Shown one piece after another: positions 54,601 to 62,310 of a DNA stretch of 64,000 bases (position 1 is its first letter; each line of letters opens with the position of its first letter). The DNA is taken from contig NZ_JACOPE010000001.1 of NCBI RefSeq assembly GCF_014287355.1, positions 1,550,001 to 1,614,000 on the forward strand. Direction: 5' to 3'. The position numbers and the translations under genes are program-made. The notes beneath the pieces are model-generated. The model had not been told where the DNA came from. It saw only the letters and a program-made list of their open reading frames with translations, and made no database searches. This stretch comes from Ruminococcus hominis. GTDB taxonomy: Bacteria > Bacillota > Clostridia > Lachnospirales > Lachnospiraceae.

Positions 54601-55878
54601 ACAAAACGCAACATTAAGCCGGCATCGATCGATAAAGTTTCATTTACAAAAGAAATGCGGGCAACATATACAATCCTTTGTCCTCAGATGTCTCCGATTC
54701 ATTTTGAGATTGTTGAGCCTGCATTTAAAGCAGCAGGTTATAAATTGGAAGTGCTTCCAAATGATAATAAACAGGCTGTAGATGTTGGATTGAAATATGT
54801 AAATAATGATGCATGTTATCCATCACTTATGGTAGTAGGACAAATTATGGATGCTATTTTATCTGGAAAATATGATACCGATCATCTTGCAGTAATCATA
54901 AGTCAGACAGGTGGTGGATGTCGAGCTTCCAACTATATTGGATTTATCCGTCGTGCCTTAAAAAAAGCCGGATATGCACATATTCCAGTTATTTCTATCA
55001 ACTTAAGCGGACTGGAGGCAAATCCTGGATTTAAGATTACTCCGTCTCTTGCTCTTCGTGGAATTTATGGAGCTGTATTTGGTGATATTTTCATGAAATG
55101 TATATATCGCATGCGTCCTTATGAAGCTGTGCCAGGCACAACAGATGCAATACATAAAAAATGGGCAGAAGTTTGTAAGAAATTTGTCTCAGAAGGATAT
55201 CCTTCAAGAAGAAAATTCAAACAACTTTGCCGCAGTATTATAGAAGATTTTGATAACATTGAAACTTTAGATGTGAAAAAACCTCGCGTAGGAGTTGTTG
55301 GCGAGATTCTTGTTAAATTCCTTCCTGCTGCAAATAATCATCTTGTTGAATTACTTGAGGCAGAAGGCGCTGAGGCAGTTGTCCCGGACTTGCTGGATTT
55401 CTTACAGTATTGTTTTTATAATCAGAATTTTAAAGCATCGCACCTTGGATTTAAAAAATCCAAAGCACGAATTGCAAATATAGGAATTAAAGTATTAGAG
55501 TGGTTTAGGCTTCCTGCAACCGAAGCATTTAAAGCAAGTAAGCATTTTAATCCACCGGCTCATATTGAAGATTTGGCAAATATGGCATCCGACATCGTAT
55601 CTCTTGGAAATCAAACTGGTGAGGGTTGGTTCTTAACAGGAGAAATGTTAGAACTGATACACAGTGGAGCTGGAAATATCGTTTGTACACAGCCATTTGC
55701 ATGCCTTCCAAATCATGTAGTTGGAAAAGGTGTAATTAAAGAACTTCGTAGATTATATCCGCAGTCTAACATTGTTGCGATTGATTATGACCCAGGTGCA
55801 AGTGAGGTAAATCAGTTGAATAGAATTAAATTGATGCTATCGACAGCAAATAAAAACTTAGAAAAAGAACAGGCATAA
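51628..55878 (+). CDS. giant 2-hydroxyacyl-CoA dehydratase activase-type protein (two ASKHA domains plus HgdB-like part)
   Basis: 1416 residues. Two BcrAD/BadFG-type ATPase domains stand in tandem. The first has [10 protein letters not shown] (residues 10-19) and [11 protein letters not shown]. The second has [10 protein letters not shown] near 325 and [19 protein letters not shown] and T-R-C-T-V-F hold the likely cluster cysteines. Then follow a Cys motif C-K-G-C-T-N-N-C and a DUF2229/HgdB-like region to the end. Known activases energise dehydratases by ATP-driven electron transfer. No dehydratase subunit genes flank this one, so its partner is unknown. Confidence 0.85.
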   Translation: MSLNKLYTLGIDIGSTTVKIAVLDQDNEVLFSDYERHFANIQETLSDLLGRALYKLGPIQVSPVITGSGGLSLAKHLGVPFVQEVIAVSTALQDYAPQTDVAIELGGEDAKIIYFEGGNVEQRMNGVCAGGTGSFIDQMASLLQTDATGLNEYAKNYHALYSIAARCGVFAKTDIQPLINEGASKEDLAASIFQAVVNQTISGLACGKPIRGHVAFLGGPLHFLSELKEAFIRTLKLDDEHIIAPKHSHLFAAIGSALNSKKDVKVSLREMQERLAAKIQMEFEVDRMEPLFASKAEYDAFISRHNQHQVPMKDLASYKGKVFLGIDAGSTTTKAALVGDDGTLLYSFYHNNDGDPLGTTISAIKDIYSQLPEDVEIVHSCSTGYGEALIKEALLLDEGEVETVSHYYAASFFEPDVDCILDIGGQDMKCIKIKNQTVDSVQLNEACSSGCGSFIETFAKSLNYSVEDFAQEALYAHNPIDLGTRCTVFMNSKVKQAQKEGAEVSDISAGLAYSVIKNALFKVIKVSDASELGKHIVVQGGTFYNNAVLRSFEKIANCEAIRPDIAGIMGAFGAALIARERYVECEGTTMLSIEDIEALEYSTTMTKCKGCTNNCRLTINHFSGGRKFITGNRCERGLGKEKVKNKLPNLFEYKMQRYFGYTPLKANEAVHGVIGIPRVLNMYENYPFWFTLFTKLGFSVLLSPASTRKIYELGIESIPSESECYPAKLAHGHVQWLINQGVTHIFYPSIPYERKEFADANNHYNCPIVTSYPENIKNNMDPIVQGEVDFIHPFLSLESEETVAYRMVEELGEKFSIDEKEIRAAVHDAWEELAACRNDMRKKGEETIQFLKETGNRGIVLAGRPYHIDPEVNHGIPELINSYNMAVLTEDSISHLNPVERPLNVMDQWMYHSRLYAAANYVKTVDNLDLIQLNSFGCGLDAVTTDQVAEILTNSDKIYTSLKIDEVNNLGAARIRIRSLLAAIRVREQRNTKRNIKPASIDKVSFTKEMRATYTILCPQMSPIHFEIVEPAFKAAGYKLEVLPNDNKQAVDVGLKYVNNDACYPSLMVVGQIMDAILSGKYDTDHLAVIISQTGGGCRASNYIGFIRRALKKAGYAHIPVISINLSGLEANPGFKITPSLALRGIYGAVFGDIFMKCIYRMRPYEAVPGTTDAIHKKWAEVCKKFVSEGYPSRRKFKQLCRSIIEDFDNIETLDVKKPRVGVVGEILVKFLPAANNHLVELLEAEGAEAVVPDLLDFLQYCFYNQNFKASHLGFKKSKARIANIGIKVLEWFRLPATEAFKASKHFNPPAHIEDLANMASDIVSLGNQTGEGWFLTGEMLELIHSGAGNIVCTQPFACLPNHVVGKGVIKELRRLYPQSNIVAIDYDPGASEVNQLNRIKLMLSTANKNLEKEQA

Positions 55879-55881
55879 AAG

Positions 55882-55925
55882 ATAGGAAGTTTCCCGAAAT
55901 ATAGTGGAAACTTCCTATTTTTTAT
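55882..55925. terminator. bidirectional terminator between the activase gene and greA
   Basis: 55882-55894 (ataggaagtttcc) pairs exactly with 55906-55918 (ggaaacttcctat), followed by a T run on the plus strand and a short T run on the minus strand. Confidence 0.85.
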
Positions 55926-55933
55926 TTCAATAT

Positions 55934-56437
55934 TTAGAATTTGCGAAGCTCATCATTTTCATCATTTTGAGTGTTTATAATTTTTTTAATAATTGCATAG
56001 TAGCCGAAATTATCGTTTACCTGAATATATACTCTGTCGTTTAGTTTATGTCCTAAAATTGCTTTTCCAAGAGGAGAATCAATACTGATCAATCCTTGAA
56101 TTGAACTGCCTCGTACAGAAGTGACAAGTCTGTAGGTCTCTATTTCGTCATCATCTTCCATGTATAATTCTACAGTATTATTAATTCCGACTTCATCATC
56201 TTTTGAACTGTCATCGACAATAATGGCTGTTTTCAGCATCCTTTCCAGATAACGAATTCTGCTATCGTTTTTATTTTTATCTTTTTTAGCAGCATGATAC
56301 TCAAAATTTTCACTTAAATCGCCATGGGCACGAGCCTCTTTTACTGCTTCAATTGCTTCTTTTCTGACAACTAATTTTCTGTATTCAATTTCTTCCTCTA
56401 TTTTTTTTACATCGCTTTTAGTTAATTTATCACGCAT
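55934..56437 (-). CDS. GreA/GreB family transcription elongation factor
   Basis: 167 residues. The N-terminal coiled coil carries A-R-A-H-G-D-L-S-E-N-F-E-Y, with acidic tip residues that promote transcript cleavage by RNA polymerase, and the C-terminal domain carries S-P-L-G-K-A-I-L-G-H. Close to GreA, but with a slightly longer tail (D-E-N-D-E-L-R-K-F), so a paralogue is possible. Last gene of the nfeD-SPFH-helicase-gre run; AAGGAGAG precedes the ATG. Confidence 0.88.
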   Translation of the reverse strand: MRDKLTKSDVKKIEEEIEYRKLVVRKEAIEAVKEARAHGDLSENFEYHAAKKDKNKNDSRIRYLERMLKTAIIVDDSSKDDEVGINNTVELYMEDDDEIETYRLVTSVRGSSIQGLISIDSPLGKAILGHKLNDRVYIQVNDNFGYYAIIKKIINTQNDENDELRKF

Positions 56438-56438
56438 T

Positions 56439-58814
56439 TTATATTCTCTCCTTATTTTTATCCTGCCAAAATGCGGCTACAGTGTCAGTCACATGATTCA
56501 ACTGACATAATTGGTATTGTTTCCATTCACGCGGAAATATAGCCTGATATCGATTGTCTAAAAATCTTACATCAAGTAATACAATAACTCCTTTGTCTGA
56601 TTCTGTACGGATCACACGTCCTGCAGATTGTAATACTTTATTCATTCCCGGATATAAGTAAGCAAAATCAAATCCCGACATTTTTTTTGCATCAAAATAT
56701 TGTTTCAATAATTCTCTTTCATTACATACCTGAGGCAACCCGGTTCCAACAATAATTGCTCCGATTAAGCGATCTTCAGCCAGATCAATCCCCTCCGAAA
56801 AAATTCCTCCCATCACGCAAAAACCAATTAAGGTTCTATCGTTCTGGCTTTCAAAACAATTCAAAAACTCTTCACGTTCAATTTCATTCATATACTGTGA
56901 TTGAAGAATGCATTCTACAGAATTATTTATCGAAGATGTAGGAAGATTAACAAACTGTTCGTAAACCTCTTCTAACATGCGATAAGAAGGGAAAAATACC
57001 ATGTAATTTCCTTGTTGGACAGATACAATATTTTGAATGTATCGTGCGATTTTTTGATACATTTCACGTCCACGCAATGTATATTTAGTACTCACATCCT
57101 CTGCCAATAAGAGAAGTTTATTTTCTTCTGGAAATGTAGATTTTGCATAAATTGCATAATCATCTGGATTGACACTAAGTAAGTTTTTGTAATAAAAAAC
57201 AGGTAAAAATGTTGCCGAAAAATAAATTGTGCTGTTCCCATATGCTAAAAAACGTTGTAGATTTGTTGCCGGATTTACACAAAACAATTTTAATTTAAAA
57301 CGACCATCCGATTCCATTTCCGTATAGATTAAATAATTTTCATCCAAAATATCATGGATATTAATGAATGAACGAATCTGAAAATAAAAATCAAGGAGGG
57401 CATCTTTTTTTTCAGGAGAAGGCTGTTCATCAAAATAGTTTTCTATTTCTCCTAGAATATTTAAGCACTTTAAGGCAATGTGTGAAACATTATCTATCAC
57501 TTGATATGTTTCACATTCACGTTTTAATGCCAAGAGTTGTTTATTACATTCATCCAGGCGTTTTGCAAGCTTTGGAGCATCGCTTTGGAATAATTTTTTC
57601 ATAGATAAAAAATCTTCTTTGTAAAGCGTGGCGCTATACATCTCTCGACCGCGCTCAACAAGGTTATGTGCTTCATCAATTAAGAACAAATACTCTCCTG
57701 TTCCGCCTTCTGAGAAAAAACGTTTTAAATGAGCGTCTGGATCAAATACATAATTATAGTCACAAATGATTGCATCCATCCATTCACTGACATCAAGTGA
57801 CATCTCAAACGGACATACATGGTATTTTCTTGCCTGTTCTTCTATGACTTCTCTCGTACATTCATCTTTTGTGCTGATTAATTCAAATACAGCATCATTT
57901 ACACGGTCAAAATGTCCTTTCGCATAAGGACATTCGTCAGGATTACAAATCGCTTCTTCGCAAAAACAAATTTTTTCTTTTGCAGTAATCGTGACAGATT
58001 TCCATCTTAATTCGTTCTTGCGAAGTATATAAAAAGCTTGCTCCGCTACGGTTTTTGTAATTGTTTTTGCTGTCAAATAAAATATTTTTTCTCCAAGTCC
58101 TTCGCCTATTGCGCGAACAGCCGGGAAAATTGTAGCCATAGTTTTTCCAATTCCGGTTGGAGCCTGGATAAACAAATTTTTTTTGCGAAGTATCGTACGA
58201 TATACAGAGGATACAACTTCACGTTGTCCTTCTCTATATGAAAATGGAAATTCTGTTTTTTGAATTGTACGATCACGTTCTTTCTTCCATTGAATTTGAA
58301 ATTTTGCCCATTTTTCATATGCGTGAATTAATTCGTTAAACCATTTTTCCAGATCATCAAACAAAAAATTTTGCTTAAAACGTTTTATTTCTTCTGTTTC
58401 CAAGTGACAATATGTCATCTGCACATCAATATTAGTTAAATGTTGCTGTGTGGCATAGATATAGGCGTAACACTTTGCCTGAGCAAGGTGGACGCCTATC
58501 GGTTCTTCTATATGAGATAAATCGCGTATAGTTCCCTTTATTTCATCTATGCAGATTCCAGAATCATTTTCAATAATACCATCTGCCCTTCCTTCAATCA
58601 GAAGTAAAAAGTCCGTACAAACAACTTTTGTTTTTAATGCTACTTCGGCATGATAATCTGCTCCCATTCTGCGTTGAATCTTACGATGCAATCTGCTCCC
58701 TTGCAGCATCGCATCCTTCTCCAGACTGCCGGATGTCCGATTGTCTATATCACCCGTCCGCAATATGAATTCTACTAGATTGCGGACGGAAATCTTTATG
58801 ATAGGTTCTTCCAT
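56439..58814 (-). CDS. XPD/DinG-type DNA helicase with N-terminal RecB/Cas4-like nuclease domain
   Basis: 791 residues. The N-terminal domain (about 1-125) has a PD-(D/E)XK pattern: H43, E57, D78 (E-G-R-A-D-G), E91-I-K93 and Q112-x-x-x-Y116. The helicase follows, with Walker A Q-A-P-T-G-I-G-K-T (217-225), an XPD-type cysteine set (C283, C285, C290, C295, C334) and D380-E-A-H. Its C-terminal motifs are G-G-I-F-S-E-G-I-D-L and Q-S-A-G-R-V-I-R-T. It is probably an Fe-S 5'-3' helicase with a coupled nuclease for repair of damaged or structured DNA. It starts ten bases after the SPFH gene and ends two bases before gre. Confidence 0.87.
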   Translation of the reverse strand: MEEPIIKISVRNLVEFILRTGDIDNRTSGSLEKDAMLQGSRLHRKIQRRMGADYHAEVALKTKVVCTDFLLLIEGRADGIIENDSGICIDEIKGTIRDLSHIEEPIGVHLAQAKCYAYIYATQQHLTNIDVQMTYCHLETEEIKRFKQNFLFDDLEKWFNELIHAYEKWAKFQIQWKKERDRTIQKTEFPFSYREGQREVVSSVYRTILRKKNLFIQAPTGIGKTMATIFPAVRAIGEGLGEKIFYLTAKTITKTVAEQAFYILRKNELRWKSVTITAKEKICFCEEAICNPDECPYAKGHFDRVNDAVFELISTKDECTREVIEEQARKYHVCPFEMSLDVSEWMDAIICDYNYVFDPDAHLKRFFSEGGTGEYLFLIDEAHNLVERGREMYSATLYKEDFLSMKKLFQSDAPKLAKRLDECNKQLLALKRECETYQVIDNVSHIALKCLNILGEIENYFDEQPSPEKKDALLDFYFQIRSFINIHDILDENYLIYTEMESDGRFKLKLFCVNPATNLQRFLAYGNSTIYFSATFLPVFYYKNLLSVNPDDYAIYAKSTFPEENKLLLLAEDVSTKYTLRGREMYQKIARYIQNIVSVQQGNYMVFFPSYRMLEEVYEQFVNLPTSSINNSVECILQSQYMNEIEREEFLNCFESQNDRTLIGFCVMGGIFSEGIDLAEDRLIGAIIVGTGLPQVCNERELLKQYFDAKKMSGFDFAYLYPGMNKVLQSAGRVIRTESDKGVIVLLDVRFLDNRYQAIFPREWKQYQLCQLNHVTDTVAAFWQDKNKERI

Positions 58815-58823
58815 TATAATTAT

Positions 58824-59762
58824 CTACTCTTCTGCTTTCTCTGTTCTTGCAACCTCTGAAATTGTTTTTGTCAGCCCTGCAATTCCTTGTAAATCTGACG
58901 GAATAATAATTTTTGTCGCTTTACCGTCTGCCGCTTTTGCAAATGCTTCCAGACTCTTTAATGTTAAAACAGCTTCATCGGCTCCTGCTGCCTTGATAAA
59001 TTCAATACCTTCCGCTGTAGCTTTTTGCACAGTGCGAATCGCTTCGGCCTGACCTTCTGCCTCTTTGATTCGTTTCTGTTTTTCTGCCTCAGCCTTTAAG
59101 ATTGCAGCTTGTTTTGCAGCTTCTGCCTCTAAAATAACAGATTCTTTTTCACCTTCTGCAACAAGAATTGTAGATTTCTTTTCACCTTCTGCACGCAAGA
59201 TTGCTTCTCTTCGTTCACGTTCTGCCTTCATTTGTTTTTCCATAGCATCCTGAATAGCCTTAGGAGGCATGATATTCTTTAATTCTACTCTGTTTACTTT
59301 AATCCCCCATTCATCGGTAGCAATATCAAGTATTGTACGCATTTTTGTATTGATTGTCTCACGGGATGTTAAGGTTTCATCTAATTCTAAATCTCCGATA
59401 ATGTTACGCAAGGTTGTAGCGGTCAGATTCTCAATTGCCGCGATTGGATTTTCTACTCCGTATGCGTATTTTTTAGGATCCGTAATTTGGAAAAAGACAA
59501 CTGTATCAATCTGCATTGTTACATTATCTTTCGTAATAACCGCTTGTGGTTCGAAATCTACAACTTGCTCTTTTAAAGAAACTCTCCTTGCTACTCGATC
59601 TAAAATTGGCATTTTGAAATGAATACCTACACTCCATGTTTCTTTATATCCACCAAGACGCTCAAGAACGTAGGCATGAGCCTGTGGAACAATCTTGACA
59701 CATGAAATAAGTACGAAAAGTACAATAATTAAAATGATGATAAGTACTAAAAATCCAAACAT
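58824..59762 (-). CDS. SPFH/Band 7 (stomatin-like) membrane protein
   Basis: 312 residues. An N-terminal membrane helix (about 2-22) precedes the Band 7 domain with H-A-Y-V-L-E-R-L-G and V-D-T-V-V-F-F-Q-I-T-D-P. From about 180 to 245 there is an Ala/Glu/Lys coiled coil for oligomerisation. It resembles QmcA/stomatin proteins that organise membrane microdomains or control proteases. Its NfeD partner is encoded just upstream with a two-base gap; AGGAGG precedes the ATG. Confidence 0.92.
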   Translation of the reverse strand: MFGFLVLIIILIIVLFVLISCVKIVPQAHAYVLERLGGYKETWSVGIHFKMPILDRVARRVSLKEQVVDFEPQAVITKDNVTMQIDTVVFFQITDPKKYAYGVENPIAAIENLTATTLRNIIGDLELDETLTSRETINTKMRTILDIATDEWGIKVNRVELKNIMPPKAIQDAMEKQMKAERERREAILRAEGEKKSTILVAEGEKESVILEAEAAKQAAILKAEAEKQKRIKEAEGQAEAIRTVQKATAEGIEFIKAAGADEAVLTLKSLEAFAKAADGKATKIIIPSDLQGIAGLTKTISEVARTEKAEE

Positions 59763-59764
59763 GT

Positions 59765-60208
59765 TTATCCCTCCTGATATTTTTCAACAATTAATTTTAC
59801 ACCTGAAATTTCAATCACTTTTGCAAGATCTCCTGGATTTAAAATTTCTCCGGTATTTTTTGTGCGTGCGGTCCATTCTAAACCATTCACGACAGCTGCA
59901 CCCGTTTCTTCTAAATTATCTACTTTTTTTGTGATTTTAACCACTTTTCCTATTACTTGTTCATAATTGGTTTTTTCATGATGACAATTTATGTATTTCA
60001 TAGCAAAAGGTCTTGTAAATAATAATAAGATAAAGGATACAATTAAAAAGGATATGATCTGACACCATAGGTTGAAACCAGCCAGACATAAAATTAACGC
60101 TACTAAAGTTCCTCCTGCCATCCAGATTGTTGTAAGTCCGACAGTAATAATCTCAATGATTAAAAATACAATCAACAATCCAAGCCATATAAAAATCTCT
60201 TCTTTCAT
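59765..60208 (-). CDS. NfeD family membrane protein
   Basis: 147 residues from ATG 60208 (GGGAG upstream); 15 upstream in-frame residues are excluded. Three or four membrane helices (about 5-70) precede a soluble OB-fold domain with G-K-V-V-K-I-T and N-G-L-E-W-T-A-R-T. It is the short NfeD type lacking a ClpP-like protease domain, and is paired with the SPFH gene. NfeD and stomatin homologues are thought to work together at the membrane. Confidence 0.88.
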   Translation of the reverse strand: MKEEIFIWLGLLIVFLIIEIITVGLTTIWMAGGTLVALILCLAGFNLWCQIISFLIVSFILLLFTRPFAMKYINCHHEKTNYEQVIGKVVKITKKVDNLEETGAAVVNGLEWTARTKNTGEILNPGDLAKVIEISGVKLIVEKYQEG

Positions 60209-60393
60209 TTTACTCCCTTCTCTCTTATTCTGTATATTGATCATAAGTATCATATTAATGATATCTTATTCTATTAGTTCTAATTATACAATACTTTTAT
60301 TATTAATGCATCGATTTTTATTTTTCTCTGCATTGTTGGAAAATTTTTCTTTGAATGAATTTGTACATTTTTACGAATAGTAAAATAATCCGA

Positions 60394-60422
60394 TTGACTT
60401 TTATTGTTAAATATGCTAAAAT
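60394..60422 (+). promoter_or_regulatory. promoter of the cold-shock gene
   Basis: TTGACT at 60394-60399, a 17-base spacer and TAAAAT at 60417-60422. The leader is about 63 bases, shorter than the long thermosensing leader of enteric cspA. Confidence 0.8.
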
Positions 60423-60491
60423 AAACAAGTGTTGTTCAAAGATAAGAACAAACATACTACTATTTTTTAAATTTTTATGGAGGGTCAGGCA

Positions 60492-60689
60492 ATGACAGGT
60501 ACAGTAAAATGGTTTAATAACCAAAAAGGGTACGGATTCATCTCAGATGCTGAAGGAAATGACGTATTCGTTCACTATTCAGGATTAGTTATGGATGGGT
60601 TCAAATCTTTAGAAGAAGGTCAGGCTGTTGAATTTGATGTAACAGAAGGCGCTAAAGGACCACAGGCTACAAACGTAGTAAAACTTTAA
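60492..60689 (+). CDS. cold-shock domain protein (Csp family)
   Basis: 65 residues from ATG 60492, with TGGAGGG seven bases upstream; the earlier in-frame ATG 60477 overlaps that site. It is a single five-strand OB fold with RNP1 K-G-Y-G-F-I-S and RNP2 V-F-V-H-Y. It binds single-stranded RNA and prevents secondary structure. It is monocistronic, between its own promoter and a strong terminator. Confidence 0.96.
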   Translation: MTGTVKWFNNQKGYGFISDAEGNDVFVHYSGLVMDGFKSLEEGQAVEFDVTEGAKGPQATNVVKL

Positions 60690-60778
60690 TCAGATTTTTT
60701 TGTGTACCTTTTAATTATATAAATTTATGACGAGATTTAATATTTATAATTTTTAAAAGCAAATAACAAAATGAGATT

Positions 60779-60813
60779 AAAAAAAGAGCATCTTTCACGA
60801 TGCTCTTTTTTTA
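60779..60813 (+). terminator. intrinsic terminator of the cold-shock gene
   Basis: 60786-60792 (gagcatc) pairs with 60799-60805 (gatgctc), with a run of A before it and seven or more T after it. Confidence 0.88.
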
Positions 60814-60822
60814 TTCGTATTT

Positions 60823-61005
60823 ATCTCAGTCGAGAAGACTCCCACCTCTTTCAGGTAGTGAGTAACAGCAAATTTGTCTCAGTGGGAGTCCAATCTCCGA
60901 CTGAGATAAACGCTCCGCGAGGATGCGCAGTGATTCTGTAAAGAATGTGTCAGCTTACGCTGACCAGAATCACGCGCCAAGTCTCGCGGCTGCTCGACTT
61001 GAATT
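60823..61005 (+). repeat. palindromic repeat element, copy 3 (183 bp)
   Basis: Same orientation as copy 1 and about 98 percent identical to copy 2 by direct reading (differences near 60850-60858, 60873 and 60892). Both hairpin modules are present, with one broken pair in the small ccacct/aggtag stem. It fills the gap between the cold-shock terminator and the end of glyA. Its last two bases are the complement of part of the glyA stop codon. Confidence 0.9.
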
Positions 61006-62239
61006 AACATAACGGATATTTATCTGTCAGTTCAGCAACCATTGCTTTTGCTTTTTCTACATTATCTTCGCTTTCTACTACAAGTGCAATAATTTCAGCA
61101 ATCTTATCCATATCTTCTTCCAACATACCACGAGTTGTAACAGCTGGTGTTCCAAGTCTCACGCCACTTGTAACAAATGGTGAGCGAGGATCGTTTGGAA
61201 TTGTATTTTTATTTGCTGTAATATGTGCATCATCCAAACGTTTTTCAAGTTCTTTTCCACTGATTTCTGTTGCAGATAAATCAATCAGCATTAAATGATT
61301 ATCGGTACCGCCGGAAACAATCTTTATGCCACGTTCTATCAAGCCTTTACTCAAGGCCTGTGCATTTTTAACAACCTGCTCCATATATTCCTTATATTCC
61401 GGTTTAAGTGCTTCTTCAAAACAAACTGCTTTTGCAGCAATAACATGCATTAACGGACCACCTTGAATACCAGGGAAGACAGCTTTATTGAAATTAAATT
61501 TCTTATTCATTTCTTCGCTGCACATAATCATACCTCCGCGAGGTCCGCGAAGAGTCTTATGTGTTGTTGTGGTGGTAACATGTGCATAAGGAATTGGACT
61601 TGGATGTAATCCGGTTGCTACAAGTCCTGCAATATGTGCAATGTCAACCATTAAATAAGCCCCTACTTCATCGGCAATTTCACGAAAACGCTTAAAATCA
61701 ATCGTTCTTGCATAAGCACTTGCTCCTGCTACGATTAATTTTGGCTTATGTTCTTTGGCGATTCGTAACACTTCATCATAATCAATAAATCCATTTTCAT
61801 CTACGCCATAGTGAGCAACATCGAAGTATTTGCCGGACAGATTTACAGGTGAGCCATGTGTTAAATGTCCGCCATGATCAAGGTTCATCCCCATAATCTT
61901 ATCTCCAGGTTCAAGCATAGCAAACATAACTGCCATGTTAGCCTGTGCACCAGAATGTGGTTGTACATTTACATACTCACAACCAAATAACTTTTTAGCA
62001 CGTTCTCTTGCAAGATCTTCTACAACATCTACGCACTGACATCCGCCATAATATCTTTTTCCAGGATATCCTTCAGCATATTTGTTTGTGAGTGGGCTTC
62101 CCATTGCAGCCATCACTGCTTTGCTTACCCAGTTTTCAGATGCAATTAATTCGATATGTGAGTTTTGACGATTCATCTCGTCTTTGATTGCATTCGCAAT
62201 CTCAGGATCTGTTTTTACTATTTCTTCAAAATCATACAT
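61004..62239 (-). CDS. glyA: serine hydroxymethyltransferase
   Basis: 411 residues, normal family length. PLP-binding [14 protein letters not shown] carries the Schiff-base lysine; H-S-G-A-Q-A-N and [10 protein letters not shown] are also present. It converts serine and tetrahydrofolate to glycine and methylene-THF. The TAA stop (61006-61004) touches the border of a palindromic repeat. Confidence 0.97.
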   Translation of the reverse strand: MYDFEEIVKTDPEIANAIKDEMNRQNSHIELIASENWVSKAVMAAMGSPLTNKYAEGYPGKRYYGGCQCVDVVEDLARERAKKLFGCEYVNVQPHSGAQANMAVMFAMLEPGDKIMGMNLDHGGHLTHGSPVNLSGKYFDVAHYGVDENGFIDYDEVLRIAKEHKPKLIVAGASAYARTIDFKRFREIADEVGAYLMVDIAHIAGLVATGLHPSPIPYAHVTTTTTHKTLRGPRGGMIMCSEEMNKKFNFNKAVFPGIQGGPLMHVIAAKAVCFEEALKPEYKEYMEQVVKNAQALSKGLIERGIKIVSGGTDNHLMLIDLSATEISGKELEKRLDDAHITANKNTIPNDPRSPFVTSGVRLGTPAVTTRGMLEEDMDKIAEIIALVVESEDNVEKAKAMVAELTDKYPLC

Positions 62240-62282
62240 AGTAGTTTCCCTCCATCTCTTCTTTTGTTCCCCATTGGAAACA

Positions 62283-62310
62283 AGTATAGCATATATTATC
62301 TAAAAGTCAA
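62283..62310 (-). promoter_or_regulatory. promoter of glyA
   Basis: TTGACT at 62310-62305, a 16-base spacer and TATACT at 62288-62283 on the minus strand, overlapping the last codons of polC. Confidence 0.65.
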
